Notes under the pieces: model-generated | The model's database searches: none | Seen by the model: only the letters and a program-made list of their open reading frames with translations | What the model was told of the DNA's origin: nothing | Position numbers and translations under genes: made by a program | Part shown: positions 1-9,700 of the stretch, one piece after another | Numbering within the stretch: position 1 is the first letter of the stretch | Layout: every line of letters begins with the position of its first letter | Source: Balanoglossus misakiensis | Taxonomy: Eukaryota; Hemichordata | NCBI GenBank assembly: GCA_040954595.2 | Contig: JBECUI020000024.1 | Coordinates: forward strand, 637,978-701,977 | Reading direction: 5' to 3' | DNA length: 64,000 bases

Positions 1-449
1 AGAGGGATTTCAGAAATTCGTGTTGGCGATTCTCTGATTCCTGTCCATTGTCAGGCTAAGAGCCTTGGTGTGATCCTTGACTCTTGTCTGACAATGAAGC
101 CACATATTGGACAGATCTGCCGCTCTGCCACTTTTCATTTACGTCGCATTGCGCTTATCCGCAAATATTTATCTCATTCTGCTACAGAGCAATTAGTTCA
201 TGCATTCATTACTTCTCGAATTGATTCATGTAATTCACTTTTATTTGGGCTCCCGAAGTATTCAATCAACCGTATCCAACGCGTTCAGAATATTGCTGCT
301 AGAATTGTTACTCATTCAAAAATCACCTGTCACATCACTCCAATTTTGTATCAGTTGCACTGGCTACCTGTTACACAGCGTATTGTTTTTAAGATGTTAG
401 TTCTCATTTTTAAATCCATTCATAAACTTGGTCCAACGCCATTCCATTA
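1..449 (+). pseudogene. CR1/L2-like non-LTR retrotransposon, RT C-terminal part
   Basis: The frame is open from the first base of the window to a TAG near 449, so the element continues off the left edge. The product matches the region downstream of the reverse transcriptase palm in CR1/L2/RTE-like elements: a 'SLGVILD' segment, then 'HAFITSRIDSCNSLLFG', then 'QNIAARIV' and 'LHWLPV'. These are familiar landmarks of that C-terminal RT/thumb region. The catalytic YADD box would lie upstream, outside the window. The frame stops abruptly after 'GPTPFH' because about 240 bp of unrelated DNA is inserted. The rest of the ORF resumes near 685. This is a dead, old copy. The superfamily call is firm; the exact clade is not. 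Confidence 0.85.
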
Positions 450-684
450 GTGTTGCTGGAGTGCGTTCGGTAGCACGCCCTCACTCGTAGTTACTAGTTT
501 ATACTTTTGTTCCTTTTGCGCATGCTCGGTCCTCTCTCTCCCCGCTGGACCGCCATTGCTCTATGTATGTTTATATATCGATCGACGAAGTGTATCGATT
601 AAACTGGTTATTGTTCTCAACTTCCAAGTGTCTGGTTGTGATTCCGACTCATCGATAATTGGGCTTGCATCCCCACTGGCGCAA
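450..684. mobile_element. Foreign insert splitting the retrotransposon ORF
   Basis: The two halves of the non-LTR ORF are separated by about 240 bp with no coding continuity. The insert begins near a TGTTGC and ends near a GCGCA, so a small solo LTR is possible. I could not find a convincing target-site duplication at the two junctions, so the class of insert is unresolved. Confidence 0.5.
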
Positions 685-911
685 TCTATCTTTCTAGCAT
701 GACTAATCTATATGTTCCGTGTCGCAATTTAAGGTCAGCTGATCAGTTCAAACTCTGCCTTGTTCGATCACGCACCAAGAGTTATGGTGATCGTGCTTTT
801 ACTGTTGCTGCTCCAATTCTTTGGAATAATCTTCCACTTACCATTCGCCAGGCACCAGACTTATCTGTTTTTAAATCAAATGTTAAAACTTTACTTTTTA
901 AATCTGTTTTT
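685..911 (+). pseudogene. CR1/L2-like non-LTR retrotransposon, extreme C-terminus
   Basis: The frame resumes with 'NLYVPCRNLRSADQ', followed by 'RTKSYGDRAFTVAAPILWNNLP' and a final 'FKSNVKTLLFKSVF' before a stop codon. This 'GDRAF..AAP.LWN.LP' block is the hallmark ending of L2/CR1-type ORF2 proteins. It belongs to the same insertion as the RT piece at 1-449. Confidence 0.88.
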
Positions 912-1014
912 TAGCCATTTGTTGTATTGTACTTTTGCTTTAAGCGTCATTGATCACATTTTTGTGGATACTGACACTATACAAATAAATTATTATTATT
1001 ATTATTATTATTTT
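912..1014 (+). repeat. Retrotransposon 3' tail ending in (ATT)n
   Basis: After the ORF stop there is a short 3' UTR ending in a run of ATT triplets at about 988-1010. L2/CR1-type elements typically end in a short microsatellite rather than poly(A), so this marks the 3' end of the insertion. Confidence 0.7.
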
Positions 1015-1760
1015 GATTACAGAGGTGGGGTTTAATCTTGCCTTTGCATATGTTTATCCCTGTCCTGTTGCATTGGGCTTGTATCTATGGTAACCTATTA
1101 TCGGCAGTAAAGGCCACAACTATGGAACAGTTTTAATATCAAGCACTCTCTGAATTACACGGCCATTCTCATTGGTGTATATAGTGTAGTCACGTTGTAT
1201 TTTACTGCAACTGATGAAAGTCTCCTAAAAAAACAAATGTGTCTTTACCCACTGTGCACAGAGTATTTGAATGATACTCAGTTGATGGTCATATAGTATA
1301 GCGCCCTCTGCGGTAGTATTTTGATTATGGAGGTGGGGTTTAATCTTGTCTTTGCATATGTTTATCCCTGTCCTGTTGCATTGGGCTTGTATCTATGGTA
1401 AACTAATTATCAGCAGTAAAGGCCACAACTATGATACAGTTTTAATATCAAGCACTCTCTGAATTACATGGCCATTCTCATTGGTGTATATAGTGTAGTC
1501 ATGTTGTATTTTACTGCAACTGATGAAAGTCTCCTAAAAAAACAAATGTGTATTTACCCACTGTGCACAAAGTATTTGAATGATACTCAGTTGATGGTCA
1601 TATAGTATAGCACCCTCTGTGGTAGTATTTGGATGATAGGGGAAGGGGTAACCTACCTTTTCTATACATGTATATGGTTATCCCTCTTCTATTGCATTCC
1701 GCTTGTATCTATGGAAACCTAATTATCAGCAGTGAATGCCAAATTGTAAAACAGCAACAT
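1012..1760 (+). repeat. 308-bp tandem repeat, two full units plus a diverged third
   Basis: Unit 1 starts near 1012, unit 2 near 1320 and a diverged third near 1629, a period of 308-309 bp. Units 1 and 2 are nearly identical by eye. Each contains a 'GAGGTGGGGTTTAATCTTG' start and a 'TATAGC(G/A)CCCTCTG' end. Related sequence recurs in reverse orientation at about 7025-7200 and 7290-7480, so this is an interspersed repeat and not only a local duplication. Confidence 0.85.
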
Positions 1761-2062
1761 ATTTATTATCAAACACTGTATGGAATTGAATATACACAAT
1801 ATGTTTTGTGTGTTTGCTGGCTACATACATGCATAAATACGTACATACATATATTACACTCATACTCAAACACACAGCTAATGGACTCTTTTTTTCATCA
1901 TCCCCACCAGGAATCGAACCTGGATCTCTTATCACAAAGTGACAAGTGTGTTAACCATTACACCATGAGGATTTTTTATCTCCACTAACTGCCAACACAC
2001 TGTCCAATTGCACATTCACTCACTGACATATTCAACTAACACACCAGTTTCTTTATTTCAAA
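1760..2062 (-). mobile_element. Element with tRNA-like module, minus-strand copy
   Basis: This is one of two copies of an element; the other is at 6343-6800 in the opposite orientation. Shared parts, read on the minus strand, are a leader starting near 2062, a tRNA-like segment, a short linker, and an (ACAT)-type microsatellite that is short and degenerate here (about 1820-1860). The copy joins the third 308-bp unit at its left. Confidence 0.7.
1900..1972 (-). repeat. tRNA-like sequence (SINE-type module)
   Basis: Read on the minus strand, 73 nt fold as a tRNA: a 7-bp acceptor stem (ATCCTCA / TGGGGAT), a 4-bp D stem (GTGT/ACAC), and a perfect 5-bp T stem (CCAGG/CCTGG) around TTCGATT. The anticodon arm is abnormal: five pairs leave a 9-nt loop, or eight pairs close a 3-nt loop. 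No standard anticodon follows a U33, so this looks like a tRNA-derived module of a mobile element and not a working tRNA. Confidence 0.65.
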
Positions 2063-4400
2063 AAGTACACAGTAAAACATCACAAATGACAAGACAGGGG
2101 TATCAGGAATCACACAAATCATACTCAATGTTTTACTGAAGCCATTGCTGTAAGATTGCTGTAAGTAATGGCACTATTCAATGGTGTTAACACCACATAG
2201 CACAATGATGTACTGCACACATTCAAGTCACATACCTTTTTGAAGTATTAATAAACACTGATTCTATGAACTGTTAAAATTATTTTTTCTTACATCATCC
2301 CTGAATACCAAATTTCAAACAAATTAGGCTAGTGCTTTCACATGTTAACACACAATGCATGGCACTGGACAATCATCCTATCCGATCTGAAACCTCAGTG
2401 TCACTTACCACAAAACTAAACACGTCATCTACAAATGATTTACGAAACTAATTCGTACACGACACAATACACATTTGAGTGTGTTGATCTCTTAGTTTGT
2501 ACATGATACTTTGCACTGATGTACACCAACACTCACCTTGAGAACTCTTTGGTAGCCAAAACTGTCAAGAAAATAAACAAAACTTTTAAATTAAATCATT
2601 AAGTATAATTGTGTATTTAAACAAGTACATCAAGATATACACTTGCCTGCATAACACACACCTCTCAATAGCCATAATGTATCAATGTCGAGATGACATC
2701 ACTCCAAGTACAAGATAGCGAATGATGATTTTTTTACAATAACCCCACTACTTAAACAGGACAACAAATTACAATGAATTCACTATCAACCTTGTGATAT
2801 TCAGAAAATCAATTCTTGGTCACATAAATTGTCCTGTCCACAAAATGGTTTCATGGCATCAAAATATGTTAACAAGTCAACTCTACTTTTCATGCTCCAA
2901 CCAGATTTCATTGTCTATGTTTTTAACATGCCTGTCACGACTAGAAAGCATACACACTAAACAGAGTGGTCACCAGCATAATTTGGCCAATTCTATGCTT
3001 GTCCTCACATTCTTACGAACAATTCAAATGTCAAATTATCTAGCAATGTTTCTGTTATGTACTCACACAGATTGTTCCATATTTGAAGCAAATAATTATC
3101 ATAAACAAATTGATTACCCTGATATAAATTCCAATGAAAACCTTAAGGCTTTTGGTCATGTAAACATACAATATTAACAGAAAAAATAATGGAAAATACA
3201 ATCCATTTTTACTACTGTTTATTTTTTGACAAATACATATAAGAGACATGGAAACTATTGAAGTACACATCCCAAAATAATATCCTACCACTGCTTGTAC
3301 GTTTCATACACACGATACAAGACCGATCGCCCGAATTCAGCAGATTCACTTGCCTAAAACCGTTTCTAAATAATCATATGTACCTGTATACACTCCAAAA
3401 ATAAGCTTAATTTCAACTTGTATGGAATGAAATAGAAACTCCGATGTACCCAGCCTCTGATGTTTCTATTCCTTCAAGCAAACTTCACCATCTTAACATA
3501 TATACAATTTGCCAAAACATGCATACAAACGAAACCCTTTCAGTATATAACGACAACCGCCATATTGGATGTCGCTCGACACGAAAATAAAAAAAGCCTG
3601 ACAAAACTGCCATCGCCTCATACACAATTAAAATCACACTACCATTAGATAAAACACAACTACATAACCAATACCATCAACTCTTACACGTTCAAACCAC
3701 CGATTCTGTCATTTATACTCATTAAAAATAACCACGAGAATATACACATATCCCACTAACCTATATTCAGCTGCTGAACAACAAGAGCACTTGATTCGTT
3801 TTCGGATGTGACTACGTGCAACAACATACGCATCACCATCACATTCGCGTTGGGATTCAAGACAGTTTCAATATCTCAAGAAGCAATACAACGAGAAGAC
3901 CTTCTCGGGATTTTATGCACATCCTGTTGGATATCGCTGCCAAATGTCCACAGATGATAAAACATGATACCAGAATGTTGTATTGGGGACAACCATCAAA
4001 TGTTCCCGTGCCAGCGCCCTCTATATTCTAGAAACCCTGGTATATCTCAAGAAACATTACCATTTTTAATTATTTTTAAAAGCAAAAGTAAGTTGTCATT
4101 TTATTTGTACAATTATTTCTCTATATTAAACAAGTATACATAAACACTAAACATGTTTTGCCATGTTAACATAAATTTATGACCATTTTAAAATACTATA
4201 TAGCTTATATTTATTAAAGTACAAATTCAGATGTTTTTCATTTTTAACCATTTCCACAATCAAAATGAAAAAAAAAATCGCATTAATAGTAGATTGGGTT
4301 ATATTGGATATCATTATGTAAAACTGAAGAGTCACTATGGCATGGAAACTACTGAGATATGTGGTAGAAAACCAAAATGCCCAACAAATATACACAGTGT
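2063..4400. other. AT-rich non-coding stretch, nothing recognised
   Basis: No ORF here resembles a protein I know and no strong repeat structure is visible. A CCGCCATATTGG motif sits near 3559. Confidence 0.5.
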
Positions 4401-4696
4401 GTGTTGTGTGTTAGATAGGTACATACATACATACATACATACATACATACATACATACATACATACATACATACATACATACATACATACATACATACAT
4501 ACATACATACATACATACATACATACATGCATGCATGCATGCATGCATGCATGCATGCATGCATGCATGCATGCATGCATGCATGCATGCATGCATGCAT
4601 GCATACATACATACATACATACATACATACATACATACATACATACATACATACATACATACATACATACATACATACATACATACATACATACAT
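4400..4696 (+). repeat. (ACAT)n-(GCAT)n-(ACAT)n compound microsatellite
   Basis: About 275 bp of uninterrupted CATA repeats (from about 4420) change to CATG repeats (about 4527-4602) and back to CATA (to about 4694). The left flank (about 4388-4420) is also found in reverse next to the tract at 6540-6726, so the tract belongs to a dispersed element. The open frames across it are a by-product of the 4-bp repeat. Confidence 0.95.
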
Positions 4697-5140
4697 GCGC
4701 CCTGTATTGACCAAATACCGTCGTGCAAGCTCATGTACAAGCTATTTCTTTATGCCTGAACAAAAATTGACCAAATTCTACTGTTTATTATGATTCATTC
4801 TTCGAAACAATTCATCTTCTTGCCATATTTTATTTGTTCATATAACACATTTTGAAGAAAAGTTGTACAAAGACTACAATATACTAATGGGCTATATTCT
4901 CAAAACAGATATATTACCACAAATACTACTAGGGATTGTGTAGTGGTTTCTTTCTCACTATAAGACATATGATATCTGATATCAACCATACAAACAATAT
5001 CAATAACAAAAAGCATAAAACACCAATTTATTTTATATAGCCTTATATTAATTTATTTCAATTGTGAAAATAGACACACATACAAAAAAAGAACAGAAAA
5101 ACAATCACAGTATCTGGTTTATGAAATAAAAAAGACCAAA
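4697..5140. other. Non-coding, nothing recognised
   Basis: AT-rich sequence without protein-like frames or visible repeats. Confidence 0.4.
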
Positions 5141-5510
5141 CAAGCAATTGCTTCCGAAATAACATATTCCACATTCTGTCACAAATTGAGCAAATTCCAG
5201 TAAAATCAACCCCAAGGACCTACACACTAAATTTCAAAGTAATTGTACAAAGAATTTAACTAAACACAACTAAAATTGATCAAAAATTACACATTTCACC
5301 ACAATTTACATAAACTCTACCAACTTCACCCTAGGAACCTGCATACTAAATTTCAAAGTAATTGGCCCCGTGGTTTCAGTAAAGAAAAGTGACAGACAGT
5401 GACACCACTCACCCAATAAGACAATCACCCAATCTAATAAGCTCAACATAACTGACAACACAGCTAAACAGTTCACCGACAATATAAATACAATTGTGTA
5501 CATTTCACAA
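5141..5510 (-). repeat. Degenerate repeat of the 'AATTTCAAAGTAAT' family
   Basis: Two sub-units contain near-identical 'CTAAATTTCAAAGTAATTG' about 120 bp apart. The same degenerate family recurs at about 32580-32960, 36960-37520, 48370-48980 and 53040-53600. Confidence 0.55.
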
Positions 5511-5924
5511 ATGACAATATTAGCCTTTTAGTCACCTCTGACTCTAATGTAAAGTACATTATGGTAACTGTTAATTGAAATGTTTCTGGGAAATGTTTAC
5601 TAAGGCTATTTAATATCTTCTAGTTTTTTTTTATAACACATGGTTTCTCTTGCAATTCCTCTTTCAGTAAACAGGATAAACTTTCTACACCATTACACTT
5701 ATATGCTACTGCCAAATGGAAGTAATCTAATCCTGTAGTAGCTATAAAGCAGCATTGTCAGGGCCCAAGCAACATGATGAAAAAAGGTGAAAGCACAAGT
5801 TATAGTTACTCAAACTTTTACCAGAAAATTTTGATAGATCATATTGGTTCACGTCCAAGCAAATCGGACTTCTAACCATATTGGTTAGCTTACAATTTGA
5901 TAAGTATATAAATTAAAGGGACCC

Positions 5925-6205
5925 TTTTCCATTAATTATGTTTGATGCAAGACACCATTTATGTTAATGTACATGTGGATATATAGTGAATCAACATTCA
6001 ACAACACACACTGCTTGTAGACACGAGAGTGAAAAATCTTGCCAAAATGAATAATTGGTCTTTACCATTTATTCATTTTGGGCGAGTTTTTACTGTCATA
6101 TCCTACAAACGGGATGGAAGCTGTGTGTGGTCGAACGTTGATTCACTATATATCCACATTAACAGTCTCTTGTATCACACATAATTATTAAAAAAGGGCA
6201 GCAAA
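5925..6205. mobile_element. Foldback MITE, full copy
   Basis: The left half (about 5929-6056) is the imperfect reverse complement of the right half (about 6057-6200). Both contain 'GTGGATATATAGTGAATCAA' or its reverse complement. The ends carry a 'CCATTAATTATGTTTGAT'-type sequence next to 'GCTGCCC'. Half copies lie in introns of the downstream gene at 17423-17580 and 19728-19850. Confidence 0.75.
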
Positions 6206-6431
6206 GAGACTTTCTGCCTTTAATAAGCTAATAAAAGTGTTAGACTGCATTGGCTGCTCTATAATACCATATAGCAATGCAGTAACTCCTGTGGATGCCA
6301 ATTTCTGACTCTCTGTTATTTCTCACATGCATTTGTGAATTTTTATTGAAATAAAAAAACTGGTGTGTTGAATATGTCAGTGAGTGAATGTGCAATTGGA
6401 CAGTGTGTTGGCAGTTAGTGGAGATAAAACA

Positions 6432-6504
6432 ATCCTCATGGTGTAATGGTTAACGCACTTGTCACTTTGTGATAAGGGATCCTGGTTCGATTCCTGGTGA
6501 GGAT
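6432..6504 (+). repeat. tRNA-like sequence (SINE-type module)
   Basis: This 73-nt segment is the same length as the copy at 1900-1972. It has a fully Watson-Crick acceptor (ATCCTCA/TGAGGAT) and a TTCGATT T loop. The T stem has one T-T mismatch (CCTGG/CCTGG), and the anticodon arm has the same enlarged loop as the other copy. Confidence 0.65.
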
Positions 6505-6539
6505 GATAAAAAAGGAGTCCATTTGCTGTGTGTTTTCCA

Positions 6540-6681
6540 TGTATGTATGTATGTATGTATGTATGTATGTATGTATGTATGTATGTATGTATGTATGCAT
6601 GCATGCATGCATGCATGCATGCATGCATGTATGTATGTATGTATGTATGTATGTATGTATGTATGTATGTATGTATGTATG

Positions 6682-6715
<34 letters not shown>

Positions 6716-6726
6716 TGTATGTATGT
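6540..6726 (+). repeat. (GTAT)n-(GCAT)n-(GTAT)n compound microsatellite
   Basis: This has the same compound design as 4420-4694, in reverse orientation and shorter, with a GCAT core at about 6596-6628. It is internal to the element at 6343-6800. Confidence 0.93.
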
Positions 6727-7024
6727 ACCTATCTAACACACAACACACACTGTGTATATTTAATTCCACAATGCTTGATACTAAAACTGTCCACAAAAAA
6801 ACATTTGTTTATAACCCCTAAGTGCTTGTCTTCCACATTTACCTTCTCTTGGCATTTATTTCCACAGATGATGCAATACTGCTCGTCTCTTCATCCTGGT
6901 CTCTTGCGCTCCCCTTTTTACTCTCCCTGAATGCTGACAACACGTACCGTCTCATTGTTCAGTGGATATGCCTTGCTGTCATCTGCATCTGCTCCCTCAG
7001 TACCCCCTTCTCCCTGGCACAATC

Positions 7025-7600
7025 ATCCAAATACTATCGCAGAGGGCGCTATACTATATGACGATCAACACAATATCATTCAGATAATCTTTGCACAGTG
7101 GGTAAATTAAGCATTTGGTTTTTCACGAGACTTTCATCAGTTGTACTAAAATGAAATGTGTCTACACTATACAAATGACAATGGCCTTCTAATTCAGAGA
7201 CGTTGGGAAGGACTAGTGAGCACATACAGCAAATCAGAAGGCCCAAAATGGCAAAGTTGCATGATTACTAATGGGAAACAAAGAATACACAGGGTATATT
7301 TAATTCCACAGAGTGCTTGATACTAAAATTATTGCTGTTTTACAATTGTGGCATTTACTGCTGATAATGAGGTTACCATAGATACAATTGGAATGGAACC
7401 GGACAGGGATAAACATATAAAGGCAAGGTTAACCCCCCACCCCCTACCACAGAGGGCGCTATACCGATCATCAAGTCAGTACCATTGACATAAATCTGTG
7501 CAGAGTGGGTAAATTAGGCATTTGGTTCTTCAGATTTTCATAAGTTGCACTAAAATGCTATGTGGCCCACTACAAGGACAAATAAGTCAAAAATGGCAAA
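7025..7600 (-). repeat. Inverted copies of the 308-bp repeat family
   Basis: 'AGAGGGCGCTATA' followed by 'GTGGGTAAATTA.GCATTTGGTT' occurs twice (about 7040 and 7453). Both match the reverse complement of the 308-bp units at 1012-1760. With the tRNA-like element this makes 1012-2062 and 6343-7600 an inverted pair. Confidence 0.75.
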
Positions 7601-7910
7601 TTTGATATTTACTTTGAGGTTGACATGGGGCAAAGGAGACAATACAAGAACACTGAAACTCAATTAGTGAAACACTAAAGTTGTACATGTACTTTATTTC
7701 TCTAACAAACTTAGAGAAAATTTACATGGCCATCTTTTTACTCAGAGAACTGATGTTGAAAAGAAAACAATGTTACATCATAAAATTGAAATCCTACATG
7801 TCACTAATTTCTGATTTTCACAAATGTTCATAAAAAAACCTGTTCTCTGCAAACCTTACCCCCCCCCCTCATATTGTCGGTGCTTCTAATGTAACTCTCA
7901 ATTTTTCCCT
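7600..7910. other. Non-coding, nothing recognised
   Basis: No recognisable feature; there is a short C-run near 7860. Confidence 0.4.
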
Positions 7911-7913
7911 AAG

Positions 7914-8888
7914 GTGTTAAAAGAACCAAATGGTGATGATATGGTAGAAGGGATATTTGAGGGAATAGACATAGATGAGTAAGTATTAACTGCAGTACTT
8001 GCTTCCACCAATTTCCTATCATTTTGTGTACATGTTCACGTCTCTGTGTCTTACCAATCACATTCTGTCCTTTTTATTTTTTTCTAGAAGTGGCATCTTC
8101 TGTGTCAGACGGCAAATACTTACAGTGTCCCACCTTATGCCAGACCTTGGGTACAGAGGAGGCCATATTAGAAAACCTGCCAATGCATGTACACTACTCT
8201 ATCAATCAAGAAATGCAACAGTCACAAAGATTGAGTAAGTTAACTAAACCAAAGCAATCTCCACCCTGCAACTTCCCCAGCACTTACTATCTGCATGCAA
8301 GTTGTGAACTTTTAATTTAGTATTCATTACAGAAACATTTCAGTCCTACAATTCACATGCATCTTATTTTCTTCAACACCAACTTATACAAAATATGATT
8401 TAACCATCTTGTTCTCATTTCTCTCCAATGTACAGAAAGCAGTAGCCTGGATGGATTTACAGAGAGAGAGGCTAGTACACGGCACTCATGTGGACATGCA
8501 CTACCACATATCATATCTCAACGGGACTTCGGTTGTCGCTGTAGTATTTAACCCAAGTTTAACTGTGACACCCACGTCCGTACATGGCAAGGTTTTCTCT
8601 CCCAAAAGTTTCAGTTTGGCATCCCAGTTACCATCAGTTGCGCTTTCTCCATGCCTTCTAAGTTGAATGCGATTTACCATCACCGGATTCATACTGTGGT
8701 GCAAAGACAATTAAAAACATCGATTGTAAGTCATTTAGTAGTGATACCATTGTTACCAAACCTCGTTTTAAAATACATGTAATCTGTACTCAAAACTATC
8801 ATTTTTTCTTTCTTTCTAGAATATGACTTGTGAGCGAGTGCTGCGTTTAAATTGATACTGAGAATAAACACCGCTAATCGACAATAAA
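7914..8888 (+). CDS. Possible 3' exons of an unidentified gene, ending at a poly(A) signal
   Basis: Four segments are bounded by plausible splice sites: 7914-7978 (donor GTAAGT), 8088-8234 (acceptor TTTCTAG, donor GTAAGT), 8436-8725 (acceptor TACAG, donor GTAAGT) and 8820 to a stop near 8855 (acceptor after a T/C-rich tract). AATAAA follows at 8863 and 8883. Exon 2 reads well as 'DGKYLQCPTLCQTLGTEEAI' and joins exon 3 in frame as 'KSSSLDGFTERE'. That frame meets one TAA in mid exon 3 before reading on to the donor and the short last exon. The 7914-7978 segment joins exon 2 only in another frame. So either the model is wrong or the gene is broken. I do not recognise the product. Confidence 0.35.
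8863..8888 (+). promoter_or_regulatory. Tandem AATAAA polyadenylation signals
   Basis: AATAAA occurs at 8863-8868 and 8883-8888, just after the short putative terminal exon. This supports a transcript end here. Confidence 0.4.
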
Positions 8889-9072
8889 ATCAACGTATTT
8901 TCAAATGCAAGTGAACGCATGGAGGCGGCCATATTGAATTTAGGTTACATCCTAAGACATTCCGACTGGGCTTCAGGTGGATTCGGGAAAGGTCTCTAAA
9001 ACATAATCGGTCATCCGGTTTTGTATACTAAATTTCTAAAAATGAAGGACATGGGAGGTTAACATACCCACA

Positions 9073-9405
9073 ATGACTACACACAAAAAAGGGCCCAGGC
9101 GTTTCGGGGTGCGATTGTTACGTACCTTAGCTCCATCATCTGCAACCAGCCAAGGCATGGCTGTGAAATTGCGCGTCATGGAGGATGTCGAGATCCGGAA
9201 TTCCGCCAACGGGAAACTGTTTAGCGTGCCTTGTATGCAGCACGATGGCAACGTTCTGGAACTTAAATTCTGGAAAGAAAATCCGAAGTGGCTGAACAGA
9301 TTATAGAAGGGAGAATACGTACAGCTCCGCAACTTTTCCACTGGAAGAGATAATACCATTTGCCTCTATGATAGAGCAAAGGCCGGGGATGCCATTACGC
9401 CGTTA
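9073..9405 (+). pseudogene. Single-exon ORF, possibly OB-fold-like, with in-frame stop
   Basis: An ATG at 9073 opens 77 codons with a protein-like middle: 'VKLRVMEDVEIRNSANGKLF', then 'DGNVLELKFWKENPKWL'. A TAG at about 9304 ends it, but the same frame continues with 'KGEYVQLRNFSTGRDNTICL' for about 30 more codons. The pattern of a short beta segment, 'W', then 'KG.YVQLRNF' resembles OB-fold nucleic-acid-binding domains (RPA-like). This is a weak analogy from memory. No splice sites or neighbours support a gene, so a decayed retrocopy or transposon-derived fragment is likely. Confidence 0.3.
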
Positions 9406-9700
9406 AACCTGAAATATAGATTGAGAGTGGATATTGTTTTACACAATTTTTGAACATTGAAGTAAAGTATTAGAATGATGGAGTCCGATAGAAAAAGTGA
9501 GTTGGTAATTTCGGCATCCGACTTCGTTATTAAAATGGAAAGATTTGCGATTTGAGATTCGGTTACCATTTGGAAGTTTGAAAGGAAATATTTCATTCAA
9601 GTACAGTGGCAACTACTGGATTATGGAGAATATTTGAAATGTTGATGAACGGAGACCTATTAGAATCAATGAAAACCTACCTTTATTGGTGTTACGGTTA
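9406..9700. other. Non-coding, nothing recognised
   Basis: No protein-like frame or repeat is visible. Confidence 0.35.

Larger units (their letters stand above)
6343..6800 (+). mobile_element. Element with tRNA-like module, plus-strand copy
   Basis: This matches the element at 1760-2062 in reverse orientation. The shared leader includes 'TCAGTGAGTGAATGTGCAAT'. It is followed by the tRNA-like segment (6432-6504), a 'GGAGTCCATTTGCTGTGTG' linker, a long microsatellite and a 'CACACTGTGTATATTTAATT' tail. Confidence 0.72.

Noticed and set aside
450-684. Solo LTR of the Gypsy element at 58.7 kb
   Set aside because: The insert shares no visible sequence with the 204-bp LTR at 58714-58917.
4231-4793. 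Overlapping ORFs with HTYIHTYI or MYVCMYVC repeats on both strands
   Set aside because: They are translations of a tetranucleotide microsatellite; no frame has support outside it.
6432-6504. Functional tRNA gene
   Set aside because: Acceptor and T arms are good, but the anticodon loop is 9 nt with no U33-anticodon arrangement. A second copy occurs within the same repeat.
6377-6930. ORFs with IHTYIHTY/MYVCMYVC and 'MIRDPGSIPG' ends
   Set aside because: They cross the (GTAT)n tract and the tRNA-like module of a repeat. The 'RDPGSIPG' string is the T-arm of the tRNA-like sequence read as protein.
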